Source: Aquilaria yunnanensis
Lineage: Eukaryota; Streptophyta; Magnoliopsida; Malvales; Thymelaeaceae
Direction: 5' to 3'
Assembly (NCBI GenBank): GCA_039654915.1
Contig: CM077593.1
Coordinates: forward strand, 74,628,501-74,692,500
DNA length: 64,000 nucleotides
This document shows, one piece after another, positions 62,597 to 64,000 of the stretch. Position 1 is the stretch's first letter, and every line of letters starts with the position of its first letter. Under the pieces are notes generated by a model, which ran no database searches, was not told the DNA's origin, and worked only from the letters and a program-made list of their open reading frames with translations. Made by a program: the position numbers and the translations under genes.

Positions 62597-63200
62597 CGAA
62601 TAAACTCCAGACTCCAAGATCTTTCATTTTGGTTCCCTTAGTTGCTAGTGCCTTAGCTCTTTGTGGATTTAAGCTCCAAATGGCTATCAGATAGCTCGAA
62701 GCGAACTCTTTTAGACTCCTTGAGTGAGAACTCTTGGTTTGCTCTAAAACGTTGGTTTGGGTGTTTCCTACGTTCACTTCATTGAGTAAATTTTATACTG
62801 AAATATCTCATAGTTTTTAGAACGTTAACGTATAAACTGAACAGATTGAAGAAAGAAAATCAAACTCCAAGAAGTTGTGAAATTCTCACTAACATTTACT
62901 AAGTTTTTTATTGATGCATAACATAATTTTTAAAATATTCACATATAAACTGAATAACGTAAATCAAGGAAATCAAAGTTGACAGAATTGTGCAGTTTTC
63001 TTTCTTCCTTCCAGTTTATAAGGTACAAAGCTATTGCTCCAATAAACACTACATGGTAGCTAAATAGAAACAAGGAATTCATACTTTAGCTACATACTTA
63101 TTTAAATAGAAACAAGAACTTCCTAATTTAGCTAGCTAAAACCCTCACAAAACATGTCCACATCTTGACTATATGCCTTAAGGTCCATATTTAACTTCTT
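62597..63200 (-). repeat. LTR-like sequence beside the possible primer site
   Basis: Non-coding. Contains a repeated pair about 116 bp apart (around 62,827 and 62,943; TATAAACTGAA word) and a TTATAAACTGG sequence near 63,010-63,020 that could be a promoter. Other LTR edge not found. Confidence 0.3.
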
Positions 63201-63224
63201 GTTTCTACTAACAGGTTGTGAGTA

Positions 63225-64000
63225 TTTCCTTGGCACATTGTTTTTTTTTTCTTATTAGCCTAGAAAATGGCTCTAAATAATAAAGAAATTTATTGAGTTT
63301 GGTGCAGCTTTTATTTTCATTATCATATAGTGAATTTTACATTGACAAATCTCACACTTTTCACATTAACATGATAAATAGCTCTAAGTGATAAAATAAG
63401 TTATTGTCTTTCATGCAACCATTGTTTTCATTGATAGATTGTGACTTTTCTAATAATATATCTTAGAATTTTAAAATTAACCTAGTAAGTAGCTCTAAAT
63501 GATAAAATAAATTTTTTAGTTTCATATAGCTTTTTTCCATTGATAGATTGTGAATTGTTTTTAGACCACATCTCATAGTTTTCCTAATATATGGCCTCTC
63601 AAATAGCTCTGAATGATAGAATAGTTCATTTAATTTATTGTAGTTGTTCTTTTCATTTACAAATTGTGGCTTTTTCATTAATATATCTCTAACTTTTCAC
63701 ATCAACCTAGTAAATAACTCTAAATGATAAAATAGACTATTTAGTTTCATGTAGCTAGCTTGTTTTTTCATTGATAGATTGAAGATTTTTCCTTCACACA
63801 TCTCACATCGTTTTCACACGAGTTTGCTAAATAGCTCTAGAAGATAAGATAAGTTATTCAATTCTATACAACTAATTTTTTTATTCATAGATTGTGAATT
63901 TTCCATTTACACTTTTCACCCTTGGCACATTAAACTGATTTTTTTTATTGATTTTCACATTAACCTTGTAAATAGTTCTAAATGATAAAAGACGTTTTCA
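63225..64000. repeat. Tandem array, unit about 111 bp
   Basis: The word CTCTAAATGATAAAATA or a close variant begins at 63,271, 63,382, 63,493, 63,607, 63,718, 63,835 and 63,976, giving spacings 111, 111, 114, 111, 117 and 141. Between them the order TTCAT-TGATAGATTGTGAA-ATCTCACA-TTTTCACATTAACCTAGTAAATAG recurs. Runs past the right edge. Confidence 0.85.

Noticed and set aside
62532..62777. 81-aa minus-strand ORF
   Set aside because: Lies across the possible primer site and LTR end; no domain.
63225..64000. Repeated units considered as a CRISPR array
   Set aside because: Units are 111 bp and continuous, without unique spacers, in plant DNA.

Overview
This is plant nuclear DNA, from a flowering plant as far as the sequence shows. 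It has copia and gypsy polyproteins of plant type, Athila-, Tat- and chromovirus-type elements, initiator-Met-tRNA primer sites and Stowaway-type MITEs. I could not name the species. I found no intact host gene, rRNA, tRNA or CRISPR. Every coding region I recognise belongs to a transposable element, and all are broken.

Bases 1 to about 59,500 read as one stack of retrotransposons inserted into each other, and most joints can be placed to the base by target-site duplications (TSDs). The base layer is G1, a Ty3/gypsy element on the + strand: a gag piece at 36,330-36,527 and gag end to integrase at 55,414-59,260. G1 gag was hit twice by Athila-type elements. The first, A3 (35,191-36,329), was later hit by G2, a chromodomain gypsy (4,711-35,190). 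G2 was hit by R1, a Tat-type element (1-4,710), and by S1, an LTR-like unit (5,134-31,298). S1 holds C2, a copia element (5,755-26,857, minus strand), and T3. C2 holds C1, a more recent and structurally complete copia copy (8,039-16,235), and two T units, T1 and T2. The second hit in G1 gag is A1 (36,528-55,413, minus strand), which holds A2 (39,056-49,162, plus strand), which holds T4, which holds a copia solo LTR (C3).

The T family (T1-T4, about 2.45 kb when complete) has TGTTACC/GGTAACA ends, 5-bp TSDs and no coding sequence. It behaves like solo LTRs of an element whose body is absent here.

From about 59,500 to 64,000 the character changes to AT-rich DNA. It holds two Stowaway-like MITEs, a 44-bp LINE tail with a 23-bp TSD, a 24-base G tract, a possible CACTA terminus, a possible copia primer site with LTR, and at the right edge a tandem array with a unit of about 111 bp that runs off the window.

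The window shows successive transposition followed by decay: stop codons at former Gln, Trp, Arg and Glu codons, C-to-T differences between TSD copies, and microhomology deletions. The most unusual items are the intron-containing antisense ORF in R1, the body-less T family, the Athila copies lacking pol, the CATG/GGCC palindromic motif field, and the 18-bp GC-rich palindrome in the copia leader.
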